Assembly (NCBI GenBank): GCA_016182805.1
Contig: JACPFV010000040.1
Coordinates: 1-55,975, forward strand
DNA length: 55,975 bases
Origin: Gammaproteobacteria bacterium
GTDB lineage: Bacteria; Pseudomonadota; Gammaproteobacteria; Nevskiales; Nevskiaceae
Direction of reading: 5' to 3'
Shown: piece by piece, positions 20,859 to 29,523 of the stretch
Layout: each line of letters starts with the position of its first letter
Numbering within the stretch: the first letter of the stretch is position 1
Position numbers and translations under genes: made by a program
Notes under the pieces: model-generated
What the model was told of the DNA's origin: nothing
Seen by the model: the letters and a program-made list of their open reading frames with translations, nothing else
The model's database searches: none

Positions 20859-21674
20859 ATGCCGCAAGCCGGCGCGCACGCGCTGCGCCACATGTACGTC
20901 TGGACCGGCTGCCTGCTGCTGTTCAGCCACATGCTTCGCAACCGCCCGCACCGGCACGTTCCGGCTTCGCTGCTGGTCGGGCTGGACTGCCCGTTCGACC
21001 TGCACGTCGACGGGCGGCACGCCCGGCTCCGCGGCGCCCTGGTGGCGCCGCACGCCCGCCAGAGCCTGGACTCGCGCGGCGGCGCGATGCTGGTCCTGCA
21101 CGTCGATCCCGACCGTCCCGAATTCCGCCGCATCGCCCCACGCTTGGCCGGCGCCCCGTCCTGCCCGCTGCCGGAGGCGCTCGTGGAACGGTTTGTGCCG
21201 CGCCTGGCGGCATTCCGCCGCGCGCTGCCGTCCTGCGCCGGCGCGGAGGTCTTGCTGGGCGAACTGGTCGCCGCCCTCGCCGACGGCCCGGCGCGCGAGC
21301 TGGACGCGCGCATCGCCGCGCTGGTCGAGCGGCTGCGCTCCGACCTGCCGTCGCGGCTGGAGCTTGGCGCCCTGGCCGCGGAGCTGGGGCTGTCGGAGTC
21401 GCGCCTGATGCACCTGTTCAAGGCGCAGCTCGGCGTGCCGCTGCGGCGGTTCGTGCTGGGCCTGCGCCTGCAGAACGCCATGCACCTGTGGGGCGAAGGC
21501 ATGAACCTGGCCGAGCTGGCGCTGGACGCCGGCTTTTACGACCAGCCGCACCTGATCCGCACCGCGCGCGCGATGGTGGACGAGCTGCCCTCGCTACTCG
21601 CCGATCCGCGCCGGGTACGCCTGCACCGCTGCGCGCGGCACCGCGAACGGGCGCCTACGGCGGATACCCGGTGA
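20859..21674 (+). CDS. AraC-family transcriptional regulator
   Basis: A 271-residue protein with a cupin-like N-terminal part (His-rich RPHRHVPAS, then FDLHVDGRHARLRG) and a C-terminal AraC DNA-binding domain. The first helix-turn-helix is visible in LELGALAAELGLSESRLMHLFKAQLG cut short (LGLSESRLMHLF) and the second around LAELALDAGFYDQPHLIR, the usual AraC signature. A strong Shine-Dalgarno (GGAGGGGGA) precedes the ATG. The gene converges on the FGGY kinase and overlaps its 3' end by 20 bp. Control of the neighbouring glycerol-type cluster or of the Mpo1-like gene is possible, but only proximity suggests it. Confidence 0.9.
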   Translation: MPQAGAHALRHMYVWTGCLLLFSHMLRNRPHRHVPASLLVGLDCPFDLHVDGRHARLRGALVAPHARQSLDSRGGAMLVLHVDPDRPEFRRIAPRLAGAPSCPLPEALVERFVPRLAAFRRALPSCAGAEVLLGELVAALADGPARELDARIAALVERLRSDLPSRLELGALAAELGLSESRLMHLFKAQLGVPLRRFVLGLRLQNAMHLWGEGMNLAELALDAGFYDQPHLIRTARAMVDELPSLLADPRRVRLHRCARHRERAPTADTR

Positions 21675-23217
21675 TGCGGCGAATGCGTTCGTACAAGGGC
21701 TTCAGGCGCGGATACAGCTCGCGGTAGACCTCGCGGTAAAGCGCGTCGTAGGTCTTCACCGCCGCCGGCTCCGGCGCGAAGCTGGCGCCGACCCGCGTCA
21801 TCGCGCGCACCGCGGACGGATAGTCCGGATGCACCCCCAGCCCGACGGCGAGATTGATCGCCGCGCCCAGCGCCGAGGTCTCGTAGACCTTCGGCCGCTC
21901 CGCCGCCAGCGCGAACACGTCGGCGGTGATCTGCATCGCCGCGTCGCTCTGCGAGCCGCCGCCGGCGACGATCAGGCGCGTCAGCGGCCGGCCGATGCGC
22001 CGCTCGATCTGCTCGCGGCCGGCGCGCAGGCCGTAGGCCAGGCCCTCCAGGATCGCCCGGTAGAAATGCGCGCGCGTGTGCACGTCGCCGAAGCCGATGA
22101 TGGCGCCCTTGGCCTCCGGCCCCGGCTCGCGCACGCCCGGCGACCAGTACGGCTGCAAGGTCAGGCCCATCGACCCGGCCGGCACGCCGCGCACCAGCTC
22201 GTCGAACAGCGCCTCGGCCGGCACGCCGCGCGCCCGCGCCACTTCCTGCTCGCGGTGCGCAAACTCGCGCTTGAACCAGGACACCATCCAGAAGCCGCGG
22301 TAGATCTGGATTTCGGTGTTGTAGGCGCCGGGCACCGCCGCCGGGTACGCCGGCAGCAGCGTCTGCACCTCGACGTAGCGCGGCTGGGTGGTGTTGATCG
22401 TCGCGGTGGTGCCGAACGAGAGCTGGGCGACGTCCGGCTCCAGCGCGCCGGAACCCAGCACCTCGCAGGCCTTGTCGGCCGCGGCCGCGATCACCGGCAG
22501 CCCGGCCGGCAGGCCGAGTTCGCCGGCCGCGCGCGCGCACAGCGTGCCCAGCCGGCCGCCCGGCGGTACCAGGCGCGGCAACTGCTCCGGCCGCACCGGC
22601 ACCATGCGCCACTTGAAGTCCGCCGGCCTGGCCCAGGCCAGCCGCCGGTAGTCGAACGGCACGTAGCCGACCTGGCAGCCGACCGAGTCCACGTAGTCGT
22701 CCACCAGCCGGTGGCTCAGGAAGCCGGACAGGAACAGGTACTTCCCGGTCTCGCCCCAGACCTGCGGACGGTGCTGCGCCAGCCAGTTGGCCTCGGCCTC
22801 CGCCTGGAAATGGCGCACCAGCCGGCCGACCACCGGCAGGCCGGGCAGCAGGGCGTAGCGGCCCATCGGCGGCGGCTGCGTGCAGCGCCGCTGGTCCAGC
22901 CACAGGATCGCCGGGTGCAGCGGCCGGCCGGCGCCGTCCAGGCACACCATGGTCGCGCGCTGCGTGGTCAGGGCCAGGCCGGTGATTTCCCGCGGCGCGA
23001 CCGTCCCGCACTCCCACAGGCGCCGCACCGTGTCCGCGACGCCGCGCCAGTAGACCTCCGGGTCCTGCTCGGCCCAGCCCGGCTGCGGCGCGTGGTAGGT
23101 CGGCTCGAACACGTGCTGCGCCTTGGCGATCAGCGTGCCCTGCGCGTCGAACACGATGGCGCGCGCGCTCTGCGTGCCGACGTCGATCGCCAGCAGCCGC
23201 GGCTGCGGCGTGCTCAC
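21655..23217 (-). CDS. FGGY-family carbohydrate kinase
   Basis: The 520-residue kinase belongs to the FGGY superfamily (glycerol, xylulose, fuculose and related kinases). The first phosphate-binding loop is AIDVGTQSARAIVFD. The second-domain motifs LSFGTTATINT and LIVAGGGSQSDAAMQITADV are clear. It starts at a GTG overlapping the stop of the GlpD-like gene (GTGA), so it is translationally coupled. Its pairing with a glycerol-3-phosphate dehydrogenase homologue suggests a glycerol-like or dihydroxyacetone-like substrate. However, the sequence diverges from classical GlpK, so the substrate remains open. It is the last gene of the three-gene cluster and converges on the AraC-type regulator. Confidence 0.9.
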   Translation of the reverse strand: MSTPQPRLLAIDVGTQSARAIVFDAQGTLIAKAQHVFEPTYHAPQPGWAEQDPEVYWRGVADTVRRLWECGTVAPREITGLALTTQRATMVCLDGAGRPLHPAILWLDQRRCTQPPPMGRYALLPGLPVVGRLVRHFQAEAEANWLAQHRPQVWGETGKYLFLSGFLSHRLVDDYVDSVGCQVGYVPFDYRRLAWARPADFKWRMVPVRPEQLPRLVPPGGRLGTLCARAAGELGLPAGLPVIAAAADKACEVLGSGALEPDVAQLSFGTTATINTTQPRYVEVQTLLPAYPAAVPGAYNTEIQIYRGFWMVSWFKREFAHREQEVARARGVPAEALFDELVRGVPAGSMGLTLQPYWSPGVREPGPEAKGAIIGFGDVHTRAHFYRAILEGLAYGLRAGREQIERRIGRPLTRLIVAGGGSQSDAAMQITADVFALAAERPKVYETSALGAAINLAVGLGVHPDYPSAVRAMTRVGASFAPEPAAVKTYDALYREVYRELYPRLKPLYERIRRITGYPP

Positions 23218-24755
23218 GCCAATGCCTCGACCGAGTGGCAACGGCGCCACAGCTCGCGGTAGCGCGTTTCCTCCGCCTGCCAGCGCGCCTCGTCCCAGCC
23301 CAGCTCGGCCTGGCAGATGGCGCGCAACTGCGGGAACAGGGCCTCGCCGCCGCGCGGCGCCACCAAGGCGATGCGCGTGCGCCGCATCAAGAGGTCGTCG
23401 AGGTGCGCCACCCGCTCGTGGCGCGCGGCCCAGCGCAGCTCGGCCAGCGAGTACGGGGCGTCGGGCAGGCGCGCCTGCTCCGCCGCCGGCGTGTCGCGCA
23501 GGCAGGCGCCGGCCTGCGCGCCGAGCCGGCCGTACAGCCGCGGCGCGTCCTGCGGGTTCGGGATCGGCGCGAACACCGGCTGGTCGTCGCCGGGCGCCAG
23601 GAGCGGGCACTGCCGCGCGGCCTCGCGCAGCACGTCGCGCGCGGTGACGCGGAAGGTGGTGAGCTTGCCGCCGGTGATGCCGACCAGGCCGGGGCTGGAC
23701 CACAGCGCCGACTCGCGCGACTCGGCGGAGGGATTGGCCTTGCCGCTCGACACCACCGGGCGCACGCCGGAGTAGCAGCTCATGGCGTCGGCCTGGCGCA
23801 GACCCAGCTCGGGGAACTGGTGGGTCAGCCCTTCCATCAGGTACTGCGCCTCGGCCGCGCTCATGCGCGGGTGCGCCAGATCGTCGCGCCCGTGGTCGAG
23901 GTCGGTGGTGCCGTAGATCGCCGCGCCTTCCCAGGGATAGACGAACACCGGCCGGCCGTCGCGCGGGTGCATCCACGACACCGCCCGTCCTACCGGCAGC
24001 TTGGCCAGCGGGAACACCAGGTGGCTGCCGCGCAGCGGCCGCAACGGCGGCGCGCCCGGCGGCGCTCCGGCAAGGTCGCCGGCCCAGGCGCCGGTGGCGT
24101 TGACCACGACCGCCGCCTCGATCTCGCGCGTGGCGCCGGTCGGCTCGTCGCGCAGCGCCACGCCGCGCACGCGGCCGTCACCACGCAGCAGTTGCGCGAC
24201 GCGCGTGTAGTTGCGCGCCAGCGCGCCATTCGAAACCGCTTCGAGAGTCAGGCGCAGGACCAGGCGCGCGTCGTCGGTGCGCGCGTCCTGGTACGCCATG
24301 GCGCCGAGCAGGCCCTCGCGGCGCAGGCCCGGCTCCAGGCGCAGCGCCGCCTCCGGCGTCAGCCAGTGCGAGCCGGCCGCGCCGCCGGCCATGCGGTCGT
24401 ACAGCCACAGGCCGAAGCGGATCGCGGCCTTGCCCGGCCGGGCGCCGCGGTACAGCGGCATCAGGAACGGCTGCGCCTCGACCAGTCCCGCGGCGTCGGC
24501 CAGCAGGCGCTGGCGCTCGCGCACCGATTCCAGGGTCAGGCCCCACTGGCCCGTCTTGAGGTAGCGCAGGCCGCCGTGCACCAGCTTGGAGGAGGCGGAC
24601 GAGGTGCCGGAGGCAAAGTCCGCCTGCTCGACCAGCAGCGCCTTGGCACCGGTGCGCGCTGCCTCGCGCAGGATGCCGGCGCCGGTGATGCCGCCGCCGA
24701 CGACGACCAGGTCCAGCTTTCCGGGCAGATCGCCCAGCGCGATCCGCCCCGTCAT
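23214..24755 (-). CDS. FAD-dependent glycerol-3-phosphate dehydrogenase/oxidase (GlpD-like)
   Basis: The family oxidises sn-glycerol-3-phosphate to dihydroxyacetone phosphate and passes electrons to quinone at the inner membrane. In 513 residues the N-terminal FAD dinucleotide-binding motif VVVGGGITGAGILREAA is followed by the GlpD signature LVEQADFASGTSSAS and KLVHGGLRYL. The substrate domain has YGTTDLDH, SGVRPVV and GITGGKLTTFR. The ATG overlaps the stop of the upstream AGPS-like flavoprotein gene by 4 nt, and the stop overlaps the FGGY kinase GTG. Placement in this cluster rather than a glpFK operon suggests a specialised role, so glpD is not assigned as symbol. Confidence 0.92.
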   Translation of the reverse strand: MTGRIALGDLPGKLDLVVVGGGITGAGILREAARTGAKALLVEQADFASGTSSASSKLVHGGLRYLKTGQWGLTLESVRERQRLLADAAGLVEAQPFLMPLYRGARPGKAAIRFGLWLYDRMAGGAAGSHWLTPEAALRLEPGLRREGLLGAMAYQDARTDDARLVLRLTLEAVSNGALARNYTRVAQLLRGDGRVRGVALRDEPTGATREIEAAVVVNATGAWAGDLAGAPPGAPPLRPLRGSHLVFPLAKLPVGRAVSWMHPRDGRPVFVYPWEGAAIYGTTDLDHGRDDLAHPRMSAAEAQYLMEGLTHQFPELGLRQADAMSCYSGVRPVVSSGKANPSAESRESALWSSPGLVGITGGKLTTFRVTARDVLREAARQCPLLAPGDDQPVFAPIPNPQDAPRLYGRLGAQAGACLRDTPAAEQARLPDAPYSLAELRWAARHERVAHLDDLLMRRTRIALVAPRGGEALFPQLRAICQAELGWDEARWQAEETRYRELWRRCHSVEALA

Positions 24756-26344
24756 GCGAACAGCTTGCCGGGGTTCATCATGCTCTTGGGATCCAGCTCG
24801 GCCGCCACGGCCTTGATGAGGTCCATGCCCAGCGGGCCCTTCTCGGCCGGCAGGTACGGCGCGTGGTCGACGCCGACGCCGTGCTGGTGGCTGATGGTGC
24901 CGCCGTGCACGACGATGGTCTCCGACACCGCTTTCTTCATCGCGGCCCAGCGCTCCATGTTCTCCTCGAGGCTGGGCGCGGCGCGGAAGATGAAGCTGGA
25001 ATAGACGCTGCACCCCTGGCGGTAGACGTGCGACAGGTGGGTGAAGGCGTGCACGCGCTCGCCGAACTTCGCCGTCGCGTCCGCCGCCGCCTTCTCCACC
25101 GCCTGCATCAGGCCGGTGGCCTTGTTCCAGTTGATCGCGGTCTCGACCGTGTCGATCGCGTAGCCGGCCTCCCAGGCGGTGTTGCGCACGTAGACGCCGT
25201 GGAAGCGGTTGTGCGCCCAGCGGTTGCCGATCGCGGTGCCGATCCACACGCCGCGGTGGCGCTTGACGATCTCGCGCGCGCCGTCGAGCGCGTAGCGCGT
25301 CTCGCGCGCGCCGCCGGTGACGCCGAGCATGGACATGCAGCGCCCGGCGCCGGCGCCGCGCCAGCCGAGGTAGCGCCGCAGCCAGCGCAGCGCGGCACCC
25401 TCGCCCGCCAGCGTCAGGTGGGTCTCGGTCTCGTTGGCGTTGGACAGGCGCAGCATCGACAGCGGCAGCCCCGACTGCGCCAGCGCGCGCACCGCGGCGA
25501 AACCGTGCGCCCAGTCCGGGAAGAACACGGCGTGGAAGCTCTCGTGCTGCGGCAGCGGGCGCACGCGCACCACCGCCTCGGTCAGCAGGCCGAGCCGGCC
25601 TTCGGAGCCCATCACGAACTCGCGCAGGTCCGGGCCGGCGGCCGAGGCCGGCACGCCGCCGACGGTCATCTCGCCGCGCGGGGTCGCCAGGCGCCCGCTG
25701 TCGAACATCTGCTCGATGCGGCCGTAGCGCAGCGACTGCTGGCCGGACGAGCGCGTCACGACCCAGCCGCCGACGGTGGAGTACTCCCAGGACTGCGGAA
25801 AATGACCCAGCACGTAGCCGCGCTCGCGCAGCTGCTTTTCCAGCGCCGGGCCGGGCGTGCCGCCGCCGAAGCGCGCGAGCCAGCAGGTCTCGTCCAGGTC
25901 CAGCAGCTTGTCCATTCGTTCCAGCGACACGCTGACTGCCGGCCGGTCGTCGCGCGGCACATTGAGGTGGCCGACCACGCTGGTACCGCCGCCGTACGGG
26001 ATCACGGTCGCGCCGGCGCGCTTGGCGTTGGCCAGCACCTCCACGGCGTCGTCGTGCGACTCCGGAAAAGCTACGCCGTCGGGGAACGGCCCCAGGCGCC
26101 CGAAGCGCGTCGCCAACCAGTCCGGGAAGCTCTGGCCGCGCGTGTGGCGCAGGCGCGCCTCGGCGCCGGTGTTGAAGCGCGAACCGTCCTGCAGGCGCGA
26201 AGCGGGCACCCGTTGCAACGCCTCGTCCAGGCTGGCGTCGCGCGGCGGCGTGCCCGGCCCCAGCCGCTCCAGCAGGAGCGCGCGGGCGTTGGCCCGCAGC
26301 ACGTAATCGTGGGCGTCGTCGCCCCACCCGTTCCAGCGTCTCAC
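24752..26344 (-). CDS. FAD-binding oxidase related to alkyl-DHAP synthase (AGPS)
   Basis: A 530-residue flavoprotein of the vanillyl-alcohol-oxidase fold. The FAD-binding strand-loop is PYGGGTSVVGH at 118-126. Downstream STVGGWVVTRSSGQQS and GSEGRLGLLTE match the AGPS/FAD-oxidase subgroup. The C-terminal active-site histidine cluster reads SHQHGVG (485-491), where eukaryotic AGPS has SHHHG. AGPS forms ether lipids by swapping the acyl group of acyl-DHAP for a fatty alcohol; many bacterial homologues are uncharacterised. It starts at GTG with AAGGGG 6 nt upstream and leads a tightly overlapping cluster with a GlpD-like enzyme and an FGGY kinase. Confidence 0.88.
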   Translation of the reverse strand: MRRWNGWGDDAHDYVLRANARALLLERLGPGTPPRDASLDEALQRVPASRLQDGSRFNTGAEARLRHTRGQSFPDWLATRFGRLGPFPDGVAFPESHDDAVEVLANAKRAGATVIPYGGGTSVVGHLNVPRDDRPAVSVSLERMDKLLDLDETCWLARFGGGTPGPALEKQLRERGYVLGHFPQSWEYSTVGGWVVTRSSGQQSLRYGRIEQMFDSGRLATPRGEMTVGGVPASAAGPDLREFVMGSEGRLGLLTEAVVRVRPLPQHESFHAVFFPDWAHGFAAVRALAQSGLPLSMLRLSNANETETHLTLAGEGAALRWLRRYLGWRGAGAGRCMSMLGVTGGARETRYALDGAREIVKRHRGVWIGTAIGNRWAHNRFHGVYVRNTAWEAGYAIDTVETAINWNKATGLMQAVEKAAADATAKFGERVHAFTHLSHVYRQGCSVYSSFIFRAAPSLEENMERWAAMKKAVSETIVVHGGTISHQHGVGVDHAPYLPAEKGPLGMDLIKAVAAELDPKSMMNPGKLFA

Positions 26345-26377
26345 GAGGGCCCCTTGTTGGAGATTGTGTCCGCGCCG

Positions 26378-26383
26378 AGTATA
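26378..26383 (-). promoter_or_regulatory. candidate -10 box TATACT before the AGPS-like gene
   Basis: On the minus strand TATACT (5 of 6 to consensus) lies 33 nt upstream of the GTG start of the AGPS-like flavoprotein, in a gap that otherwise is very GC-rich. I cannot find a good -35 hexamer at 16-18 nt, so the call is tentative. Confidence 0.35.
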
Positions 26384-26475
26384 GCCGCCCGGCGCAGGCG
26401 CAGATGACGCGCCACGGCACCGCGCGCGTCAGCCGAACGAACCGGTGTCGCCGAATGATCCGGTGCCGGCGCGCC

Positions 26476-27261
26476 TCACGCGCCGCGCGGCACGGCGAGC
26501 AGTTCCTGCAGCAGAGGCACCGTCACGCAGCGCACGCCGTCGATGCGGCCGCGCAGGTACAGCGCCGGCGCGTGCGGCTCGCCCAACGAATCCAGGACCA
26601 GCATCGCGGACGAGAAGTCCTGGCGCTCGGTCTCCTGCGTGACGGTGATGACGGTGCGGATGCCGGCCGCGGTGGCGGCGGCCAGGCCCATGGCGGAGTC
26701 CTCGATCGCGATGCACTCGCCCGCGCCCACGCCCAGGCGCTCCAGCGCCAGCAGGTAGCTGTCGGGCGACGGCTTCTTGCACGCCACGTCCTCGCCGCCG
26801 ACGACGATGTCCACGTGCTCGGCCAGCTCCGGCCCGAGGCTGTACTTGAGCAGCGGCTTGAGCGTGGCGCGGCTGGCGTTGGTGACGATGCCGATGCGCA
26901 GGCCGGCGAGCTCCGCCTCCAGCATCAGCCGAGCGACGCCCGGCCGCAGCGGCAACTTGCCCCTGCGCACCAGCGAGTGAAAGCAGCGCGACTTGAGGGC
27001 GTGGACCTGCGCCACCCAGTACTCGGGGTCCGCGCGCACCGCCGCCGCCTGCGTGCCCAGCTCGGGCTCGTAGCGCCTGAGGTAGTAGCGCAGCCGCTCC
27101 TTGCCGCCGGGCTGGCGCAGCAGCCGGTTGTACAGCTTGGGTCCCCAGCGGAACGGCAGGCCGAGCTTGCGGAACGCGCGGTTGTACGCCCTGCGGTGGC
27201 CGTCGCGCTCGGTGTCGGCCAAGGTGCCGTCCACGTCGAACAGGATGGCGCGCAGCGTCAT
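26476..27261 (-). CDS. HAD-superfamily hydrolase, CbbY/beta-phosphoglucomutase-like
   Basis: The 261-residue protein carries the HAD motifs in order: DVDGTLADTE (nucleophile D9 and acid/base D11), a helical cap with KLYNRLLRQPGGKERLRYYL, motif II GIVTNAS, motif III lysine in CKKPSPDSY and motif IV AIEDSAMG. The cap and EDS motif place it in the CbbY/Gph-like clade, which dephosphorylates small sugar phosphates such as xylulose-1,5-bisphosphate; the true substrate here is unknown. It lies 131 bp downstream of nothing on its own strand except the repeat-containing gap and may be monocistronic. The ATG at 27261 begins directly with the first beta strand. Confidence 0.92.
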   Translation of the reverse strand: MTLRAILFDVDGTLADTERDGHRRAYNRAFRKLGLPFRWGPKLYNRLLRQPGGKERLRYYLRRYEPELGTQAAAVRADPEYWVAQVHALKSRCFHSLVRRGKLPLRPGVARLMLEAELAGLRIGIVTNASRATLKPLLKYSLGPELAEHVDIVVGGEDVACKKPSPDSYLLALERLGVGAGECIAIEDSAMGLAAATAAGIRTVITVTQETERQDFSSAMLVLDSLGEPHAPALYLRGRIDGVRCVTVPLLQELLAVPRGA

Positions 27262-27308
27262 GGAGTCGTCACGCCAATAACGTGAATGTCGCGCAGCGAC
27301 GCTTGCGT

Positions 27309-27356
27309 CCCTCTCCCTTTACGGGAGAGGGGAGGACCGCCCGCGGAGCGGGCGGT
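27309..27356. repeat. REP-like double hairpin
   Basis: Two perfect hairpins lie side by side in the 271-bp divergent gap between the HAD hydrolase and gluQ. The first pairs CCCTCTCCC (27309-27317) with GGGAGAGGG (27323-27331). The second pairs ACCGCCCGC (27336-27344) with GCGGGCGGT (27348-27356). A G-rich tail (GGGGTGAGGGCGGCC) continues to 27370. This CCCTCTCCC...GGGAGAGGG plus Gly-rich tail layout resembles dispersed REP-type elements of gammaproteobacteria. Only one copy is seen here. The rest of the gap shows another dyad around CCGTACC/GGTACGG and no gene. Confidence 0.65.
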
Positions 27357-27532
27357 GGGGTGAGGGCGGCCAGGCCCACGCGAACATTCATGTTCTGGGT
27401 AGCCGTACCCGGCGTGGCCGGTACGGCGGAAGTGTCGGGAGCGGTCCAACGGACTTGCGGACAGGGCAATCGGGTCTTCATGTAGTGTACGACCATTGTC
27501 GCGCAGGAACCTTGATTTCAGTCATTTTTCCC

Positions 27533-28417
27533 ATGAGCTACCGCGGCCGATTCGCACCGACGCCGTCCGGGCCGCTGCACCTGGGCTCGCTGCTGACGGC
27601 GCTGGCGAGCTATCTGCAGGCGAAATCCGCCGGCGGCATCTGGCTGCTGCGCGTGGACGATCTCGACCGGCCGCGCTGCCCGCCGGGCGCGGACGCGGAA
27701 ATCCTGCGCCAGCTCGACGGCCACGGCCTGCATTGGGACGAGCCGCCGCGCTACCAGACGCGGCACATCGCCGAATATCTGGCGGCGCTGGAGCGCCTGC
27801 GCGCGCAGGGCCTGCTGTACGCCTGCGGCTGCACCCGCGCGGAACTCGCCGCGAGCTCGCGCGCCGGCCCGGACGGCCCGGTCTACGCCGGCACCTGCCG
27901 CGGCACCGCCCAGCCCATCGCCCACCCGGCCTGGCGCCTGCGCGTCCCCGATCGCGAACTGTGCTTCGACGACGGCTGGCAGGGTCGCCAGTGCCGGCGG
28001 CTGGCGGACGAGGTCGGCGACTTCGTGCTACGGCGCGCGGACGGGCCGATCGCCTACCAGCTGGCCTGCGCGGTGGACGAGGGGGCGCAGGGCATCACTG
28101 AGGTCGTGCGCGGCGCCGACCTGCTCGGCTCGACCTTCCGCCCGCTCTGGGTCCAGGGCCTGCTGCGGCTGCCGCAGGCCGCGTACCGGCACCTGCCGGT
28201 GCTGCTCGACGCGCAGGGCCGCAAGCTGTCCAAGCAGAATCATGCGGCGCCGGCCGAGGTGAGCCGCGCGCCGGAAAACCTGATGCGCTGCCTGAGCCTG
28301 CTCGGGCAGGAACCGCCCTCCGCGCTGCGCGGCGAGCGCGTATCGTCGATCCTGGCCTGGGGCATCCGGCACTGGGACGCCGCGCGCGTGCCGGCGCAGT
28401 TTGCCCTCGCGCCGTGA
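27533..28417 (+). CDS. gluQ: glutamyl-Q tRNA(Asp) synthetase
   Basis: GluQ-RS activates glutamate and attaches it to queuosine at the wobble position of tRNA-Asp, without needing tRNA for activation. The 294-residue protein is a truncated GluRS catalytic core: APTPSGPLHLGSL is the HIGH-type motif, zinc-binding cysteines are in ACGCTRAEL and GTCRG, and KLSKQNH is the KMSKS equivalent. There is no anticodon-binding domain. The ATG begins MSYRGRFAPTPSG, the normal family start. In many gammaproteobacteria gluQ follows dksA; here no dksA is adjacent. It links functionally to queF and queG in this window because its substrate carries queuosine. Confidence 0.94.
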   Translation: MSYRGRFAPTPSGPLHLGSLLTALASYLQAKSAGGIWLLRVDDLDRPRCPPGADAEILRQLDGHGLHWDEPPRYQTRHIAEYLAALERLRAQGLLYACGCTRAELAASSRAGPDGPVYAGTCRGTAQPIAHPAWRLRVPDRELCFDDGWQGRQCRRLADEVGDFVLRRADGPIAYQLACAVDEGAQGITEVVRGADLLGSTFRPLWVQGLLRLPQAAYRHLPVLLDAQGRKLSKQNHAAPAEVSRAPENLMRCLSLLGQEPPSALRGERVSSILAWGIRHWDAARVPAQFALAP

Positions 28418-28442
28418 GGACGCTTCTGGCATGATTCCGCTA

Positions 28443-28456
28443 TTGCAGCGCAGCAA
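28443..28456. promoter_or_regulatory. TTGC-N6-GCAA dyad upstream of phaR (possible operator)
   Basis: A TTGC/GCAA inverted repeat with a 6-nt spacer sits about 90 bp upstream of the phaR start. PhaR-type repressors are known to bind TGC/GCA-rich dyads and to control their own genes, so an autoregulatory site is plausible. This is inference from position and composition only. Confidence 0.3.
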
Positions 28457-28547
28457 ATCAACCAAGGCGAGGGGGGAGGGCTCTCGTTTGGCATGGGGCG
28501 TACGGTTTCGACCGAATCGTGCAGCTGCGAACCGACACGTGGATGCC

Positions 28548-29066
28548 ATGACCGACTCCCGCATCATCAAGAAGTATCCGAACCGCCGTCTATACGACAC
28601 CGAGATCAGCCGCTACATCACGCTTGAAGAAGTGCGCCAGCTGGTGCTCAACGCCGTCAAGTTCCAGGTTCTGGACAAGAACACCAACGACGACATCACG
28701 CGCAGCATCCTGCTGCAAGTGATCGCCGAGCAGGAGGAAGGCGGCAACCCGATCTTCCAGACCGACCTGCTGCGCCACATCATCCGCTTCTATGGCGACC
28801 CGATGCAGTCCAGCATCAGCCGCTACCTGGAGCTGTCGATGCAGCTGTTCTTGGAGCAGCAGCAGCGCTTCGGCGACCAGCTGCGCAACCTGCTGGGCCA
28901 CGCGGCGCAACACCCGATGCAGACTCTGCGCGAGATCGCCGAGCAGCAGGTGCCGATCTGGCGCTCGGTACGCCGCGAGTTCCTCAGGAACCTGTCCAGC
29001 CGCGCCAAGGTCCTGCGCCGTCGCGGCCTGGACGACACCGCGCCGCCGTCCGACCCCAAGCCCTGA
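28548..29066 (+). CDS. phaR: polyhydroxyalkanoate synthesis repressor PhaR
   Basis: PhaR represses phasin and PHA genes and is released when it binds nascent PHA granules. The 172-residue protein has the highly conserved N-terminal DNA-binding region (IIKKYPNRRLYDTEIS and YITLEEVRQLV), then the PHB accumulation domain (FQVLDKNTNDDITRSILLQV, GNPIFQTDLLRHIIRFYG). A helical C-terminus with Arg-rich tail follows. The ATG at 28548 is set by MTDSRIIKKYPNRR. No phaC, phaP, phaA or phaB is in the window, so its targets must lie elsewhere. The RDD-family gene follows 28 bp later on the same strand. Confidence 0.93.
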   Translation: MTDSRIIKKYPNRRLYDTEISRYITLEEVRQLVLNAVKFQVLDKNTNDDITRSILLQVIAEQEEGGNPIFQTDLLRHIIRFYGDPMQSSISRYLELSMQLFLEQQQRFGDQLRNLLGHAAQHPMQTLREIAEQQVPIWRSVRREFLRNLSSRAKVLRRRGLDDTAPPSDPKP

Positions 29067-29094
29067 GCCGCCGCGGCGCCGCGCCGACCCGCGC

Positions 29095-29523
29095 ATGTCC
29101 TCGCCCGTCCTGCCCGCGCCGTTCTGGCGGCGCCTCGCCAGCGCGCTGTACGACGGCCTGCTGCTGCTCGGCGTCTGGATGAGCGCGCTGTGGCTGGACG
29201 TACTGGTGCGCGACCTGCTCGACCTGGAGCGCAGCTGGCCGGCGTTGCGCGCCTGCCTGTTCCTGGTGGGATTCGCGTTCTGCGGCTGGTTCTGGACCCA
29301 CGGCGGCCAGACCCTGGGGATGCGCGCCTGGCGCCTGCAAGTCCGGTGCGCCGATGGCGCCGCGCCAAGCTGGAGCCGTGCCGTCCTGCGCTACGCGGTG
29401 GCTTGGCTGGCGTGGATGCCGCTGGGAGCCGGCGTGCTGTGGAGCCTGCTGGATTCGCGGCGCCGCGCCTGGCACGACATCGCCAGCGATACCGAGCTGG
29501 TGCTCCTGCCGAAGACCGGTTGA
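29095..29523 (+). CDS. RDD-family membrane protein
   Basis: A 142-residue inner-membrane protein with the RDD layout. The first helix has the Arg and Asp of FWRRLASALYDGLLLLG, and a second hydrophobic helix is LRACLFLVGFAFCGWFW. The motif GGQTLGMRAWRLQV follows, then a third helix (AVAWLAWMPLGAGVLW) and the C-terminal RRRAWHDIASDTELV. The function of RDD proteins is largely unknown; some are linked to ion exchange. It starts 28 bp after phaR and ends in a hairpin that probably terminates the transcript. Confidence 0.9.
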   Translation: MSSPVLPAPFWRRLASALYDGLLLLGVWMSALWLDVLVRDLLDLERSWPALRACLFLVGFAFCGWFWTHGGQTLGMRAWRLQVRCADGAAPSWSRAVLRYAVAWLAWMPLGAGVLWSLLDSRRRAWHDIASDTELVLLPKTG

